Positions 5,653 through 6,687 of a stretch of 6,687 nt of DNA are shown here, piece after piece. Source of the DNA: DP-19 sp041488235 (GTDB taxonomy: Bacteria > Desulfobacterota > Binatia > UTPRO1). The stretch is taken from the NCBI GenBank assembly GCA_041488235.1, contig JBGPOW010000240.1, positions 1 to 6,687 on the forward strand. The letters are read 5' to 3'. A model generated the notes under the pieces. The model saw nothing but the letters and a program-made list of their open reading frames with translations, ran no database searches and had not been told where the DNA came from. The translations under genes were made by a program, and so were the position numbers. How positions within the stretch are numbered: position 1 is the first letter of the stretch; every line of letters starts with the position of its first letter.

Positions 5653-6375
5653 GTGCGTCGACTCTCGCGTCGCGAGCTGTTCGCGGCCGCCGCCGTGGCG
5701 AGCGCCGGCGCGGCGCTCGGCATTCGCGCCGCGGGCGCCGTGCCGAAGGAGACCGGCCTCGCGAGCGAAGGCTTGCTCGCCGGCCAAGCGGGATTCCAGC
5801 CCCGCACCGCGATGGCGCTGCCGTACGCGGAACTGGCGGAGTTCTTGTCGGCGACGCAGCTCGCCGCGCACCACGCGGAGTACGTGCGGCTCGTCGCGGC
5901 GCTGAAGACGGCCGAGGACGCGCTCTCGAGCCTGCCGGAGGACGTCGAGCCGGCGCGCTACGCGAGCCTCCGTCGCGCGCACGTGTCGACGGCGAACGCC
6001 GTCTTGCTGCACGAGTTCTACTTCCGGAACCTCGCGCCGCGGACGGTCGCGCCGCCGCGCTACATCGAGAACCACGTCCGCGAGCACATGGGATCCATCG
6101 AGCGTTGGCGGGCCGACTTCACGCGCTGTGCCCTCGCCGCCGAGCGCTGGGCGGTCCTCGTCTACGATCCCTACGACGATCGCTGGCACGACGCGATGAT
6201 GAACGGCGACGACGACGGCGTGTGGCTCGGCGCCAACCCACTCGTCGTCTGCGACGTCAGCGAGCACGCCTACGCGCACGACTACTCTCGTCGAGACGAG
6301 TACGTCACGGAATTTTTTCAGCACCTCGATTGGGAAGAGGTCGCGCGTCGCTACAAGCGCGTCGACCGCATGTGA
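5653..6375 (+). CDS. Tat-exported Fe/Mn superoxide dismutase-like protein
   Basis: From GTG 5653 this encodes 240 residues. Residues 1-29 are a Tat signal (LSRRELF, then an Ala-rich core ending near AAGA), so the protein should be exported folded, possibly with metal already bound. The rest has Fe/Mn-SOD architecture: ALPYAEL (55-61), LSATQLAAHHAEYV (65-78), AVLLHEFYFRNLAP (116-129), MGSIERWRADF (146-156), WAVLVYDPYDDRW (166-178), NPLVVCDVSEHAYAHDY (195-211) and DWEEVARRY (226-234). Candidate metal ligands are H73 or H74, H120, D201 and H205, the canonical H-H-D-H set. Unusual points: Ser203 replaces the Trp of the common DVWEHAYY motif, Ala208 replaces its second Tyr, and no Gln is seen at the usual hydrogen-bonding positions. 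It may be a weak SOD or a metal protein with another role. It stands alone, divergent from the HDOD gene. Confidence 0.85.
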   Translation: MRRLSRRELFAAAAVASAGAALGIRAAGAVPKETGLASEGLLAGQAGFQPRTAMALPYAELAEFLSATQLAAHHAEYVRLVAALKTAEDALSSLPEDVEPARYASLRRAHVSTANAVLLHEFYFRNLAPRTVAPPRYIENHVREHMGSIERWRADFTRCALAAERWAVLVYDPYDDRWHDAMMNGDDDGVWLGANPLVVCDVSEHAYAHDYSRRDEYVTEFFQHLDWEEVARRYKRVDRM

Positions 6376-6377
6376 CG

Positions 6378-6409
6378 CGCGTCGCGTTCGTCGTCGCTGA
6401 CGCGATGCG
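6378..6409 (+). terminator. Hairpin after the SOD-like gene (possible terminator)
   Basis: CGCGTCGCGT (6378-6387) pairs with ACGCGATGCG (6400-6409) through ten positions, one of them G-U, around a 12-base loop. It starts 2 bases after the TGA stop. There is no T-run after the stem, so it may need a factor or only protect the 3' end. Position and stem length make a 3'-end role plausible. Confidence 0.4.
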
Positions 6410-6524
6410 GGGCTGAGGAGCGGCGTCGCGCACGCTCGATCGTGCAGCGTTGCACGGACGCTTCTCGATCGATATCGCCGCCATTTACGGCACGTGCGCT
6501 GCGTCCGGTGCGCGTGCGCACAGC

Positions 6525-6529
6525 GGAGG
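6525..6529 (+). promoter_or_regulatory. Strong Shine-Dalgarno for the gene at 6536
   Basis: GGAGG with 6 bases of spacing to ATG 6536 is the best-placed ribosome site in the window and fixes that start. The 160-base gap before the gene (6376-6535) also holds a small inverted repeat CGTGCA-GCGT-TGCACG (6441-6456), but no convincing promoter hexamers. Confidence 0.75.
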
Positions 6530-6535
6530 CGCCCG

Positions 6536-6687
6536 ATGAAACCTCTCCCGCGTCTGCTCCTGATCGTCTGGTTCGTCACGTGGCATGCCGCGTCGCCCGC
6601 GCTCGCGAGCACGACCGGCGCCGCACCGAGCTTCCTGCGTGCCGTCGGTACGCGCCTCTTCTTCGGAACCTATGACGAGGATCGCGG
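6536..6687 (+). CDS. N-terminus of a secreted protein, possibly ELWxxDGT-repeat type (partial)
   Basis: The window ends 50 codons into this gene. Residues 1-24 form a signal peptide: MKPLPR, a hydrophobic LLLIVWFVTW core, and an ALA cleavage site before STTG. The start of the mature part reads FLRAVGTRLFFGTYDEDRG. This resembles the opening of ELWxxDGT-type repeats, in which a VGxRLFFxAxDxxxGxELW unit recurs, but the diagnostic ELW lies beyond the edge, so the family is only suggested. The ATG and its ribosome site are convincing. A hairpin separates it from the SOD-like gene 160 bases upstream, so it is probably transcribed on its own. Confidence 0.7.
   Translation, partial: MKPLPRLLLIVWFVTWHAASPALASTTGAAPSFLRAVGTRLFFGTYDEDR

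Noticed and set aside
3628..6612. A 994-codon open frame on the minus strand
   Set aside because: It overlaps the HDOD gene in another frame and runs antisense to the SOD-like and small secreted-protein genes. Its translation is Arg/Ala-rich with no domain. Long stop-free shadow frames are expected at this GC content.

Overview
This is a GC-rich bacterial chromosomal segment of compact, ordinary-looking genes. High GC, one Tat-exported and several Sec-exported proteins, a PD40 propeller, an HDOD regulator and a Ca-loop exoprotein would suit a deltaproteobacterial-type lineage (Myxococcota, Desulfobacterota or Binatota-like). No marker gene is present, so that placement is a guess. I see no rRNA, tRNA, CRISPR array, insertion sequence or phage gene.

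Layout. Left block, minus strand: a probable operon read right to left. It holds a dGTP triphosphohydrolase-like HD enzyme (dgt, 2882 to 1719), a small cytoplasmic TPR protein (1714 to 1067), and a membrane-anchored PD40/TolB-type beta-propeller (from about 1070, running off the left edge). Junctions are very tight: 4 nt between the first two, and a 4-nt CTGA overlap between the last two if the propeller starts at CTG. A candidate promoter and a perfect inverted repeat lie just upstream of dgt. A hairpin plus T-tract terminator separates dgt from the next gene upstream, a secreted protein of unknown function (3640 to 2990, minus).

Middle: a 291-bp divergent gap, then a small secreted proline-rich protein (3932-4207, plus). 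It converges on a two-domain HDOD signalling protein (5471 to 4230, minus), with only 22 bp containing a GC hairpin between the two stops.

Right block: a 181-bp divergent region separates the HDOD gene from a Tat-exported Fe/Mn superoxide dismutase-like protein (5653-6375, plus). This protein keeps candidate metal ligands but appears to lack several second-sphere residues of classical SODs. A strong hairpin follows its stop. A last secreted protein begins at 6536 behind a good GGAGG site and is cut by the window end; its first residues resemble an ELWxxDGT-type repeat.

How the genes may work together: the three-gene operon suggests that the dNTPase, the TPR adaptor and the envelope propeller are co-produced, but no shared pathway can be read from the sequence. 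I did not find a clearly new system. The most interesting items are the altered SOD-like active site, the probable CTG start of the propeller, and the unusual start region of the HDOD gene. All motif assignments come from reading by eye; no database search was run.
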